In this document: positions 27,801 to 35,573 of the stretch, piece by piece
Position numbering within the stretch: the first letter of the stretch is position 1
Layout: every line of letters starts with the position of its first letter
NCBI GenBank assembly: GCA_016342655.1
Contig: JAEINL010000014.1
Coordinates: 1-62,251 of the forward strand
From: Sphaerochaeta sp.
GTDB lineage: Bacteria > Spirochaetota > Spirochaetia > Sphaerochaetales > Sphaerochaetaceae
Reading direction: 5' to 3'
DNA length: 62,251 nucleotides
Made by a program: the position numbers and the translations under genes
The notes under the pieces: model-generated
Databases searched by the model: none
Told to the model about the DNA's origin: nothing
Seen by the model: the letters and a program-made list of their open reading frames with translations, nothing else

Positions 27801-27882
27801 TTTCAAAGCCATCAGCTCAGGGAATGTAAAATATGATGTCGTGAAAGACTATGCAGCCCTGAGGGATATCATTATTAGGTGA
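24814..27882 (+). CDS. Type III restriction endonuclease (Res)
   Basis: A 1022-aa ATP-dependent restriction subunit. The helicase motor has motif I METGVGKTYT (near 109), a DEPQ box in LIIDEPQSV (near 234) and motif VI EVGRGLRL (near 565). A C-terminal PD-(D/E)XK-type nuclease is suggested by NPDWAL (near 952) and VAETKGD (near 970). It would act with Mod, translocate or slide along DNA, and cut near two inversely oriented unmodified sites. All key motifs are intact, so restriction should be active. It is the last gene of the operon and ends 40 bp before the right 60-bp repeat. Confidence 0.92.
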   Translation: MSEEKQLKLQFKNQKFQADAAEAVCNVFSGQPNYLQSYIIDRGRAGNGASDFTDMDFTGFRNAPIVPELYFKDADGKSQILKNIQNVQRIHRLPVSSKLEGRYNLTIEMETGVGKTYTYIKTMYELQKQYGWSKFIIVVPSIAIREGIYKSFQTTEDHFKQMYGTAIRYFIYNSSKLERIEQFASDNAINAMIINSQAFNARGADARRIYMDLDSFRSRKPIDVIAKTNPILIIDEPQSVEGEKTVEMLKKFNALFTLRYSATPKKQFNLIYRLDAVEAYNMKLVKKISVKGIEFVGSSATDGYVYVSSLSLSPNAPPKANVWFDAKQANGVKRRLRTLEIGSNLYSLSGELEEYKNRYVISEIDPFKNRLVFLNGHSVSVGQVIGSQNEDALRQIQIRETIKTHLEKERDLFRKGIKVLSLFFIDEVAKYRQYDDAGDEMNGQYATWFEDIYQDEVAQFQPSLKDAGYVEYLGKVSQKKIHAGYFSIDKKKHFIDSDVKRGKDTSDDIDAFDLIMRKKEELLSLSNSVRFIFSHSALKEGWDNPNVFQICTLKQSSSETRKRQEVGRGLRLCVNKDGIRMDNSVLGANVHVYNVLTVIANESYKSFSESLQKEIADIAADRPKTVNISLFTNQTVITEGGEPLHIDEMLAQTIYDDLIVKGYVHRGALTPSYYASIDSGEFAVAEELKPYLPGIKRILDSVFDASSIVLENAFSNNIEMKLNEERFRSKDFQDLWSRIKGKSIYQVSFDPTELITNCIGVLDNSLHVSKVFVEVKEGDLKTSATKKQMLDGKGFQTSTSLTKNVSVVANNAVKFDLIGKIVEKTSLTRKDVVSIMTQLNKATFDQFKENPEDFIIKASKIINEQKASTVIKHIQYRKLEEQFEDSIFTEAQVKGQLGVNAMNLHKHLFDYLVYDSEIESKFAEQLDTHQEISVYTKLPKEFYIDTPLGKYNPDWALVYYEDTIKHIFFVAETKGDNSSLELRPIEATKIECAKRHFKAISSGNVKYDVVKDYAALRDIIIR

Positions 27883-27922
27883 GAAAGATTCAATTCTTGC
27901 ATAGGGCAATCTCAGATTTTTC

Positions 27923-27982
27923 CTTCCAAGCTCGTTGGATATTGGTACCCCACAGCCATACACTAGCTGTGGGGTATTCCTG
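27923..27982 (+). repeat. Right 60-bp direct repeat of the restriction-modification module
   Basis: Second copy of the 60-bp repeat, identical to 18784-18843, including the 10-bp-stem hairpin. It sits only seven bases before the right 21-bp island repeat, so inner and outer boundaries nearly coincide on this side. Confidence 0.85.
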
Positions 27983-27989
27983 GTCAAGA

Positions 27990-28010
27990 AGAACGAATTT
28001 AGAGCTCAGA
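27990..28010 (+). repeat. Right 21-bp direct repeat of the island
   Basis: Matches 15071-15091 base for base. On the minus strand it carries the last codons (Ser-Glu-Leu) and stop of pncB, so this gene is intact at the island edge. Confidence 0.85.
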
Positions 28011-29468
28011 TTCTTCCTTTACCTTCCTTCTCTGTTCTACAAGCAGGTCCATCTTCATCTTCTTGAGCTTGGAAGAGAGACTCACCTTGTAGATATGCGG
28101 ATTGATCAGGCGAAGGTACGTCTTGTGGAATTCCTTGACATTCTCCATGGAGAACGTCTGGATCTCCTGCACATTCGGCTTTTCTCCGATGCGCTTACCT
28201 TTTGTCACCTTCTTGGTCAGCAGGGGAACACACGTTGCATACCGATTAGGACCCATCTCAAAGAAATCAACCTCTGAGAAGGGGTGGAAGAACGTATAGG
28301 CCTTCCCTGAGGTGATATGTTCTTTCTCAAGGGTTATCAGGTCAGCCAAGGCTCCTCCGTCCTTATCGTAGAACCTCCAGACCTGCTTGATCCCGGGGTT
28401 TGTGGTCTTTTCGTAGGTGTTGGATATCTTCATGGTGGGGACCATACGCCCGTCTTTGTCCTGTTTGGCTACAAGCTTGTAGACCCCATTGAGTGCTGAC
28501 TGCTTGCCACCGGTAATCAGATGGGTTCCTATGCCCCAGCTGTTGATGGGAACCTCATCTTGGATGAGCGTCTGCACAATCTCCTCGTTCAGGTCGCTTG
28601 ATACGGAAATGGTGGCATCAGACAGGCCGGCATCATCGAACCGCTTACGAACCACACGAGGCAAGTAAGCAAGGTCTCCACTGTCTATTCTCACCCCAAT
28701 CTTCTTGCCGATTTTCTTCTGCTCCAACCCAACGATGATGGCGTTCTCTATGCCCGAACCCAAGGTGTCGTAGGTGTCGATCAGCAGGGTAGGATGTTCA
28801 GGGTAATACTTGGCAAAGATCCTGAAGGCCTCCAATTCAGAAGAAAAACTCATGATCCAGGAGTGTGCCATCGTCCCTGCAACGGGAATGCCGTAGGTCT
28901 TGCCTGCAAGGGTATTGCTGGTGAACTGGGCACCTCCGATAAAGGCAGCCCTTGAGGCGGAGAGAGCTCCGTCCTGGCCTTGGGCACGTCTGAGACCAAA
29001 CTCCATGAGTAGGCCCCTCTTCGCAGCAAGGGACATTCTGGAGGCCTTGGTGGCTATCAGACTCTGAAAGTTCAGGTTGTTGAGCAACAGGCTTTCAATG
29101 AGCTGAGCCTCAATGAGGTTGGTATGGACCCGAACCAGAGGCTCCCTGGGAAATGCCACTGTCCCTTCAGTCATCGCATAGATATCCCCAGTGAAGGAGA
29201 AAGATCGTAGATACTCCAAAAAATCAGCAGTGAAGGTATTGAGACTCGCAAGGTAGGCAATGTCCTCTTCGCTGAAGGATAGGCCTTCAAGCTTGTCGAT
29301 GAAATCATTGAGCCCTGCGAAGATCACATACCCTCCCTCGAAGGGATTTGTGCGGTAGAACATCTCAAAGACTACCTCAGGGTTATGCTTCTCGCTGAAG
29401 TATCCCTGCATCATGGTCAGTTCATAGAAATCTGTAGTGAGTGCGCTTGTATGCATAGTGTGTTTCAT
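27999..29468 (-). CDS. pncB: Nicotinate phosphoribosyltransferase
   Basis: A 489-aa enzyme joining nicotinate to PRPP to give nicotinate mononucleotide in NAD salvage. Family features are LTTDFYELTMMQGYF at the N-terminus, the phospho-accepting His in GTMAHSW, and DSGDLAYL followed by SSDLNEE for the phosphoribosyl site. The start is uncertain: ATG 29468 sits directly on the AAAAGGA site, while ATG 29456 (MHTSALTTDF) has a 12-base spacing and better family agreement. It is the last gene of trmL-proC-serS-pncB, six bases after serS. Confidence 0.95.
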   Translation of the reverse strand: MKHTMHTSALTTDFYELTMMQGYFSEKHNPEVVFEMFYRTNPFEGGYVIFAGLNDFIDKLEGLSFSEEDIAYLASLNTFTADFLEYLRSFSFTGDIYAMTEGTVAFPREPLVRVHTNLIEAQLIESLLLNNLNFQSLIATKASRMSLAAKRGLLMEFGLRRAQGQDGALSASRAAFIGGAQFTSNTLAGKTYGIPVAGTMAHSWIMSFSSELEAFRIFAKYYPEHPTLLIDTYDTLGSGIENAIIVGLEQKKIGKKIGVRIDSGDLAYLPRVVRKRFDDAGLSDATISVSSDLNEEIVQTLIQDEVPINSWGIGTHLITGGKQSALNGVYKLVAKQDKDGRMVPTMKISNTYEKTTNPGIKQVWRFYDKDGGALADLITLEKEHITSGKAYTFFHPFSEVDFFEMGPNRYATCVPLLTKKVTKGKRIGEKPNVQEIQTFSMENVKEFHKTYLRLINPHIYKVSLSSKLKKMKMDLLVEQRRKVKEESEL

Positions 29469-29474
29469 TCCTTT

Positions 29475-30752
29475 TTACAGAGCCTGAATGGTTTCAAATC
29501 CTGTGTAGGGGACCAATGAGGGGGGGATCGATACCGATCCGTCTTCATTTTGGAAGTTCTCCAACAAGGCTACCATGGCCCGGCTGAGGGCTATGGCAGT
29601 CCCGTTGAGCATGTGGACAAACTGGATTGAGCCTTCATCATCACGGTAGCGGACACCCAGTGCACGTGCCTGGTAATCGGTACAGTTGCTCGTTGAGGTG
29701 ACTTCCCCATACTCTCCGGCTTCACCACGGCCCGGCATCCATGCCTCAAGGTCAAACTTACGGTAGGCAGGGGCGCCCAAATCACCGGTGGCGGTATCGA
29801 CAACACGGTAGGAGAGGCCCAGACCATTGAAGATTTCCTCCTCTATTTCCAAGAGGATGTTGTGGTAGTGTTCGCTCTGTTCAGGAAGGCAGTAGATGAA
29901 CATCTCCAGCTTGGAGAACTGGTGTACACGGTACAGGCCCTTGGAGTACTGACCCGCTCCTCCTGCTTCACGACGGAAGCAATGGGAGAGCCCGCTCATC
30001 TTGATGGGTAGCTTCTTCTTGTCGAGAATCTGGTTTGCATAGTAGCCACCAAGGGTAATCTCTGCTGTTCCTACCAGGCAGGTATCTGTTCCTTCAAGGG
30101 TATAGATGTTGCTCTCCTCCCCACGGGGATTGAAACCAATCCCAGCAAGAATCTCTTCCTTGGCAATATCTGGGGTGATGAAGGGGGTGAAGCCATGCTT
30201 CATCACAATATCAAGGGCGTAGCGTTCCATGGCCATCTGCAGGATTACTGCCTGGTTTTTCAGGTAGTAGAACTTGGGTCCTGATACCCTTGTGGCGGTA
30301 TCGAAGTCAATGAGGTCCAGACTTTCTCCAAGCTGGACATGATCTTTGGGCTTGAAGGAGAAGGAAGGGGCCTTTCCCACCACCTTGATGGTTGTGCTGT
30401 CCTTGTCCTCTTTGCCGATGGGTGCTGCCTTGTGGGCATAGTTGGGAATGGTTCTTGCCTTTGCCTGGAAGGCAGATTCGACCACCTCGAGTTCCGCTTC
30501 CAGCTTCGCGATGGTTGCCTTGATCTCTTTGCCCTCGGAAATATAGCCATCACGTGTCTCTTTATCGAGCTTTGCCTTCATCTTCTGGGCATTCTCATTA
30601 CGTTTTGCCCGGTAGGCTTCGCTCTCCTGTAACATGGCGGAGCGCTTTTCCTGCAATACGATAATCTCATCAATATTGACACTCATGAAACGGTTGCTGA
30701 TATTCTGTGCAATCTCGTCACGTCTCTCTTTCAGTTCTTTCAAGTCAATCAT
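29475..30752 (-). CDS. serS: Seryl-tRNA synthetase
   Basis: A 425-aa class II synthetase charging tRNA-Ser (and tRNA-Sec where present). The N-terminal coiled-coil arm for the tRNA variable loop spans about residues 30-100. Class II motif 2 is FRREAGGAGQYSKGLYR (near 265), and motif 3 is GTAIALSRAMVALLEN near the C-terminus. The length is standard. GAGGAAG lies before ATG 30752. It is placed 33 bases after proC on the same strand. Confidence 0.98.
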   Translation of the reverse strand: MIDLKELKERRDEIAQNISNRFMSVNIDEIIVLQEKRSAMLQESEAYRAKRNENAQKMKAKLDKETRDGYISEGKEIKATIAKLEAELEVVESAFQAKARTIPNYAHKAAPIGKEDKDSTTIKVVGKAPSFSFKPKDHVQLGESLDLIDFDTATRVSGPKFYYLKNQAVILQMAMERYALDIVMKHGFTPFITPDIAKEEILAGIGFNPRGEESNIYTLEGTDTCLVGTAEITLGGYYANQILDKKKLPIKMSGLSHCFRREAGGAGQYSKGLYRVHQFSKLEMFIYCLPEQSEHYHNILLEIEEEIFNGLGLSYRVVDTATGDLGAPAYRKFDLEAWMPGRGEAGEYGEVTSTSNCTDYQARALGVRYRDDEGSIQFVHMLNGTAIALSRAMVALLENFQNEDGSVSIPPSLVPYTGFETIQAL

Positions 30753-30785
30753 GACACTTCCTCATTAGGTATGGTAGTATAAAAT

Positions 30786-31595
30786 TCAACATTGTTTACC
30801 GTTCTGTTTTGCCTTTTCCTCAAGGAGGCGGAACTTGGCGCTCGAAGCCGATACTGCTGCCATTACGGTGGCATCGAAGCCTCCGTTGGCTAGGGCCTTC
30901 ATCCCTTCTATGGTTGTTCCCCCTGCTGAGCAGACCATGGTGGCAAGGGCCACTGGGTTCGCACCCTCTTTTTTTTGCAGGGCGGCTGCACTGAGACAGG
31001 TCTCTCGTGCAATGGCAAGGGCTTGGGGGTAGGGAAGGCCTTCGGCGACCCCGCCCATGGCAAGAGCGTGGAAAAACTGGAACACATAGGCTATTGCCGA
31101 TCCGCTGATACCGGTGAAGGCGGCTATCTGATCCTCGGGAAGGGTAAAGGCCGAGCCGAAAAGTTCCGCTACCTGAAGGGCTCTCTCTTTCAGCGAGGCT
31201 GAAGCTTTGAGGTTGGGTGTCACAGCGGTGACCGACTGGCGCACTTGGGCCGCCAAGTTGGGCATGAATCGGACGACCTCTTCAGTCCCTAGATTTTCTG
31301 TCAGGGTTTCCAGGCTCACCCCAGCCGCAATACTTATCCATCGTTTCTGTCCCGATCCAGCTTTACGCAAGATAGGGTAGAGGGAGGGAAGCACTTGGGG
31401 CTTGACGGCAAGCAGCAACAGGTCTTCACTTTGTACGAGCTCTTCCATTGATGTGGCCAGTCTACAGCCATGGAGGCTTTCTGTCTTGGCACTATCAGGG
31501 TCAAAGATGCTTACCTGCCAATCGTTCTCTGAGCTGAGGGCCTGGGCAATTGCGCCTCCCATGTTTCCTGCTCCGATAATCCCTATCTTTTTCAT
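30786..31595 (-). CDS. proC: Pyrroline-5-carboxylate reductase
   Basis: A 269-aa NAD(P)H enzyme making proline from pyrroline-5-carboxylate, the last step of the pathway begun by ProB and ProA at 10366-12815. The Rossmann motif is GIIGAGNMGGAI at the N-terminus; AVKPQ and the C-terminal SGSAIAYVF and MVCSAGGTTIEGM signatures are present. It has a GGGGAG ribosome site and overlaps trmL by four bases. Confidence 0.97.
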   Translation of the reverse strand: MKKIGIIGAGNMGGAIAQALSSENDWQVSIFDPDSAKTESLHGCRLATSMEELVQSEDLLLLAVKPQVLPSLYPILRKAGSGQKRWISIAAGVSLETLTENLGTEEVVRFMPNLAAQVRQSVTAVTPNLKASASLKERALQVAELFGSAFTLPEDQIAAFTGISGSAIAYVFQFFHALAMGGVAEGLPYPQALAIARETCLSAAALQKKEGANPVALATMVCSAGGTTIEGMKALANGGFDATVMAAVSASSAKFRLLEEKAKQNGKQC

Positions 31596-32101
31596 GTTGC
31601 TTCTCCCCAGGTTAGTCTGTGTAAGGTCCCATTCTGCAAGAGGGACGGAAAGTTCTGCTGTCTCATATATTCGTATGCTGCAATGGCTACCGTATTGGAG
31701 AGGTTGAGGCTTCTTGCCTCCTCAAGCATGGGTATGCGAACACACCCCTTTTCGTGACCGACGAGGATATGTTCGCTGATCCCACGGCTCTCCTTGCCGA
31801 AAACCAGATAACAGTCTCCATCGGGATACTCGATATCGCTATAGAGCTGGTGTGCTTTGGTGGTAAAGAAAACCATCTGGTCCTTGGCATACTTTTGCAT
31901 GAAGGCCTCGATGCTCTCATGTTCAACTAAGGTAAGCAGGTGCCAGTAGTCCAGCCCTGCGCGCTTGAGGTGTTTCTCATCCAAAGAGTATCCCAGAGGG
32001 TGCACAAGATGAAGAGTCGCACCTATAGCTGCACAGGTACGGGCTATATTGCCGGTGTTTTGTGGTATTTCAGGTTCAAACAATACAATATGTAGGGCCA
32101 T
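31592..32101 (-). CDS. trmL: tRNA (cytidine/uridine(34)-2'-O)-methyltransferase
   Basis: A 169-aa SPOUT-class methyltransferase that 2'-O-methylates the wobble base of tRNA-Leu isoacceptors, using S-adenosylmethionine. Conserved stretches are EPEIPQNTGNIARTCAA, LVFGKESRGIS and MLEEARSLNLSNTVAI, the last forming the trefoil knot. The length is right for TrmL. It is the first gene of the leftward operon, with AAGGAAGAG before the ATG. Confidence 0.95.
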   Translation of the reverse strand: MALHIVLFEPEIPQNTGNIARTCAAIGATLHLVHPLGYSLDEKHLKRAGLDYWHLLTLVEHESIEAFMQKYAKDQMVFFTTKAHQLYSDIEYPDGDCYLVFGKESRGISEHILVGHEKGCVRIPMLEEARSLNLSNTVAIAAYEYMRQQNFPSLLQNGTLHRLTWGEAT

Positions 32102-32187
32102 GTACTCTTCCTTATGGTTGCAAATCTACCACTTAAGACAAATCCGTACAAGGTATCATAACCTTTACCGAGCTTAATCGGACAAGC

Positions 32188-32216
32188 TTGAACTGAGACT
32201 GATTATGTTCTAGACT
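32188..32216 (+). promoter_or_regulatory. Promoter for uppP
   Basis: TTGAAC (32188-32193), 17-nt spacer, TAGACT (32211-32216), 24 nt before the uppP ATG. It shares the divergent region with trmL, whose own promoter I could not fix (a TATGAT-like -10 is visible on the minus strand but with a poor -35). Confidence 0.6.
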
Positions 32217-32240
32217 GGCGAACGTGTTGAGGAGGAGTCT

Positions 32241-33065
32241 ATGCTTGAGATTTTTAAGGCGTTGTTGTTGGGTATAGTGCAAGGAATTACAGAGTGGCTA
32301 CCCATAAGTTCGACGGGACACCTTCTCCTGCTTGATGAGTTGCTATCGCTTTCGTTGGGTCCGAAAGCCAAAGAGTTGTTCATGGTAATCATACAGCTCG
32401 CTTCCATCCTGGCAGTCATCATACTCTATTTCTCCCTACTCAACCCCTTCAACCCTAAGAAAGACAAAGCTGAAAAGTCCAATACCTGGATCCTCTGGGC
32501 CAAGGTGATGGTAGCAACCATCCCTGCAGGGATAGCGGGCATTCTCCTCAATAATCTGATGGATACCTACCTCTATAGGTGGCAGGTTATTGTCGTGGCT
32601 TTTGCCCTGTATGGCGTGGTCTACGTGGTGGTGGAAAAGAAGGGGAGGGGGGCTAAGGCGCCTAGGGTGACGAGTCTGGAGGCCCTCTCTTTCAAGGATG
32701 CAGCGGCGATGGGGGCTTTTCAGATGCTTGCCCTGGTACCCGGGACCAGCCGGTCCGGTTCGACCATCCTAGGGGGAATTCTCCTGGGCATCGACAGGAG
32801 CATAGCCGCACAGTTCTCCTTCTTCATGGCTATCCCCGTCATGGCAGGGGCCTCGCTGTTGAAACTGCTGAAGCTGGGATTCTCCTATACGAAGGAGGAG
32901 TATCTGCTCATTGCAGTTGCCTTTATCGCTTCGTTTGTCGTTTCGTTGGTTTGCATCAAGGGCTTGGTTGCCTATGTGCGCAAGCATGACTTCTCCATTT
33001 TCGGGGTATACAGGATAGCACTCTCTGTGGTAGTCACCCTCTATTTCCTCTCAACCGGACGGTAG
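32241..33065 (+). CDS. uppP: Undecaprenyl-diphosphatase (BacA type)
   Basis: A 274-aa integral membrane phosphatase that recycles the lipid carrier undecaprenyl pyrophosphate for wall synthesis. Catalytic signatures are GITEWLPISSTGHLLL (near 13-28) and ALVPGTSRSGSTI (near 165-177). About eight hydrophobic helices are visible. GAGGAGG lies before the ATG. The MFS gene starts one base after its stop. Confidence 0.97.
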   Translation: MLEIFKALLLGIVQGITEWLPISSTGHLLLLDELLSLSLGPKAKELFMVIIQLASILAVIILYFSLLNPFNPKKDKAEKSNTWILWAKVMVATIPAGIAGILLNNLMDTYLYRWQVIVVAFALYGVVYVVVEKKGRGAKAPRVTSLEALSFKDAAAMGAFQMLALVPGTSRSGSTILGGILLGIDRSIAAQFSFFMAIPVMAGASLLKLLKLGFSYTKEEYLLIAVAFIASFVVSLVCIKGLVAYVRKHDFSIFGVYRIALSVVVTLYFLSTGR

Positions 33066-33066
33066 C

Positions 33067-34215
33067 ATGGCACTTCTGATTCTTATTTATGTCTCGTTTA
33101 TAAGTTTGGGTCTCCCTGATGCAGTGCTTGGCAGTGCATGGCCAGTCATGCACATCGAACTTGGACTCCCCCTTTGGAGTGCCGGCCTCATAGCTGCAAC
33201 GACCAGCATGGGAACGGTAATTTCAGCACTGCTCAGTACCAAGGTCATCGAAAGATTTGGAACAGGCAAGGTGACGCTCATCAGTGTCCTGATGACAGCC
33301 CTCGCTCTTTTGGGATTCTCTGTATCTCAGCATATCATCCTGTTGCTCTTCTTTGCCCTTCCTCTGGGTCTGGGAGCAGGCTCTGTCGATACCGCACTGA
33401 ACAACTATGTCGCCTTGCACTATAAGGCTAGGCATATGAGTTGGCTGCATAGCTTCTGGGGAGTGGGCGCAAGCCTAGGGCCCGCCATTGTTGCACTCGC
33501 GCTCACCCTAGGCTTCAGCTATAGGGAAGGCTACCGATTTATCGGGGCCTTACAGCTTCTCCTCTGTATTGTTCTGATTTTCTCTCTGCATCTGTGGAAG
33601 GATAAAACAGTAACGCAAGCCAGTGAGGAAACACTAGGCAATAGAGCGGCTTTGAGGATCAAGGGGGTTCCCTTCGCCCTGCTGACGTTCTTTCTTTACT
33701 GCTCACTTGAAATAGCAACAGGACTCTGGGCAACTACCTATTTGGTGCAGGTAAAGGGCCTGGACCCTACGAAGGCAGCCCTATGGGGGGGCCTCTACTA
33801 CATGGGCATCACCGGCGGAAGAGTCCTCAGTGGTTTCATCACTTTCCGGGTCTCCAACAACCAGATGACCCTTGGAGGCCTCACCCTCTGCTTGGTGAGT
33901 CTCTTCCTGTTTCTTTTCCCTAATGCCAATGTGGCGGGTTTCGCCCTGGTACTCTTAGGTCTGGGAAGCGCTCCCATTTTCCCCAGTATGATCCACGAGA
34001 CACCCAGGCGCTTTGGCGTAGGGGCGAGCCAGTCAATCATAGGACTGCAGATGGCTACTGCCTACATAGGCAATACAGTCATGCCCCCAGTAGTGGGCTC
34101 TTTGGCCTCAACGGTCGGCCTTGTGTGGCTTCCCGTCCTACAGGCTCTTTTGGTAGTTGGAATGATCCTCAGTGTGTTGCGTCTGACAAAGCTTCATACG
34201 CAAAAGAGCCTCTAG
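33067..34215 (+). CDS. MFS transporter
   Basis: A 382-aa carrier with about twelve hydrophobic segments and two similar halves. It resembles the FucP/GlcP-like group of sugar permeases, for example the N-terminal FISLGLPDAVLGSAWP and the WLHSFWGVGASLGP region in the middle of the first half. The substrate cannot be assigned from sequence. It is translationally linked to uppP, but a functional link is not obvious. Confidence 0.85.
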   Translation: MALLILIYVSFISLGLPDAVLGSAWPVMHIELGLPLWSAGLIAATTSMGTVISALLSTKVIERFGTGKVTLISVLMTALALLGFSVSQHIILLLFFALPLGLGAGSVDTALNNYVALHYKARHMSWLHSFWGVGASLGPAIVALALTLGFSYREGYRFIGALQLLLCIVLIFSLHLWKDKTVTQASEETLGNRAALRIKGVPFALLTFFLYCSLEIATGLWATTYLVQVKGLDPTKAALWGGLYYMGITGGRVLSGFITFRVSNNQMTLGGLTLCLVSLFLFLFPNANVAGFALVLLGLGSAPIFPSMIHETPRRFGVGASQSIIGLQMATAYIGNTVMPPVVGSLASTVGLVWLPVLQALLVVGMILSVLRLTKLHTQKSL

Positions 34216-34225
34216 TACCTCTATG

Positions 34226-34384
34226 ATTCCCCAACGAAGCGAGAGTAGCGGGAGCATTACCATGGATCCATTACCGAGCGAGTGGCGGGAAAGCAAGGTG
34301 AGATACCCCGAGCCCCTTGGCTCGGGAAAGGAGGTAACGCCTCCTCTTTCCAGGGCTTGCCTTGGGGTATTGATACCTTTCATT
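34226..34384. repeat. Structured interspersed repeat, copy 2
   Basis: About 159 bp matching 15821-15972. Hairpins are CCGAGCC-CCTT-GGCTCGG, AGGAGGT-AAC-GCCTCCT and CCAGGG-CTTG-CCTTGG, enclosed by ATACCCC pairing with GGGGTAT. It lies between the MFS gene and dinB and overlaps the last codon of dinB, so it may double as the terminator for both convergent genes. Confidence 0.75.
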
Positions 34385-35573
34385 CACTATCTTTGGCTTC
34401 TCTTTCTGTATTTTCTTCCAGATTGGTTGCCTTGAAGACCTGCTGGCCTTTCTTCTGCATTTGTAGAATGACCTTTTCCAGTTCCCTTCGTTTCTGGAAG
34501 GGGTCTTCAAACAACTCCTCCTGCAAGGGCTTGTCCCCATCGTAGAGCTGGTAGAGGCCTACTCCGATAAGCCTGACAGGCATGCCCTCATGCCACTTCT
34601 GGTAGAGCAACTGCTTAGCATAGGAGTATATCTGCTCAGCACTGTAGATGTTTGCCTTTGGGGTAATCTGAGCACTATAGGTAGTGAAATCAGGAGCCCT
34701 TACCTTAATGCCAATGGTTCGACCTATCTGTTTCTCATCCAGGGCGCGAAACATTACCTCATGGCTCATCTGCAACAGATTCTGCTCCAATACCAGAGAA
34801 GTATGTACATCCTCTGGGAAGGTTGTCTCTGTGGAGATGGAGTGACTCTTTGCCTGGGCCGTGAATATCCCTGGGTCGATGCCTCTACTTGCATGATAGA
34901 GGAACCTGCCCATGGAGTTGCCAAAGAAGGACTGTAGTGAGACAAGGGAGTATTGGCGCAATTCTGAGGTAGTGGTGATATGCTTTCTGGCCAACAGGTC
35001 CTGGGTGACCTTACCCACACCCCAGAGCTTCCTCAGTCCCACTGCATCAATGAAGTCCTCCTCTCTCCCTGGGGAGACCCTGCAAAGCCCATCGGGCTTG
35101 TCAAAGTCGCTTGCCATCTTTGCAATGAAGTGTGAGGCTCCGATGCCTACTGATATGCACAGGCCTGTCTCCTCCTTGACCCTGCCCTTGAGCAGGAGGG
35201 CAGCTTCCCTTGGTAGCCCGTAGAGACGTCTGGTGCCTGACATATCAAGAAAGGCTTCATCGATGGAGATTTGCTGGACAGAAGGGCAGAATGATCGGCA
35301 GATTTCCATCACAGACTTGCTGACCTGGCTATAGCGGTGCATATTGGGTTTCACCACGACAACAGAAGGGCAGAGCTGTAGGGCTCGGCTCATAGGCATG
35401 GCAGAGTGGAGGCCGAACTTGCGAGCTTCATAGGAAGCGGTGGCCACCACACTTCTTGGACCCAAGCCCCCTATGACCAGAGGCTTGCCCATCAGGGCGG
35501 GGTTGTCATGCTGTTCGATTGCGGCATAGAAGGCATCCATGTCCACATGAAAGATTACCTGTTCCACCTTCAC
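34380..35573 (-). CDS. dinB: DNA polymerase IV (Y family)
   Basis: A 397-aa translesion polymerase. Catalytic carboxylates are in FHVDMDAFYAAIEQ (near 8-21) and QISIDEAFLDMSG (near 100); the thumb and little-finger regions are present. The start is GTG 35573, overlapping the ddl stop, and agrees with the family N-terminus. I see no LexA box; the gene appears to be expressed with murE and ddl, which is an unusual partnership. The stop codon lies within the end of the structured repeat. Confidence 0.96.
   Translation of the reverse strand: MKVEQVIFHVDMDAFYAAIEQHDNPALMGKPLVIGGLGPRSVVATASYEARKFGLHSAMPMSRALQLCPSVVVVKPNMHRYSQVSKSVMEICRSFCPSVQQISIDEAFLDMSGTRRLYGLPREAALLLKGRVKEETGLCISVGIGASHFIAKMASDFDKPDGLCRVSPGREEDFIDAVGLRKLWGVGKVTQDLLARKHITTTSELRQYSLVSLQSFFGNSMGRFLYHASRGIDPGIFTAQAKSHSISTETTFPEDVHTSLVLEQNLLQMSHEVMFRALDEKQIGRTIGIKVRAPDFTTYSAQITPKANIYSAEQIYSYAKQLLYQKWHEGMPVRLIGVGLYQLYDGDKPLQEELFEDPFQKRRELEKVILQMQKKGQQVFKATNLEENTEREAKDSE

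Larger units (their letters stand above)
15092..27989. mobile_element. 12.9-kb genomic island bounded by 21-bp direct repeats
   Basis: Everything between the two copies of the 21-bp repeat. Removing one repeat plus this segment would restore a tail-to-tail junction of the GyrI-like gene and pncB with both ORFs intact. Contents: unknown ORF fragments, a structured interspersed repeat, two exported proteins, a DGR-like variable region with an Avd-like pseudogene, regulator and IS1595 fragments, and a four-gene restriction-modification operon with its own 60-bp flanking repeats. Codon use in the restriction genes is visibly more A+T-rich than the backbone. No integrase survives inside. The mosaic suggests at least two successive insertions. 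Confidence 0.75.

Noticed and set aside
34138..34383. Antisense frames through both structured repeat copies giving similar peptides
   Set aside because: Similarity follows from the DNA repeat itself. Stems and wobble pairs are conserved better than reading frame, and no start site is shared.
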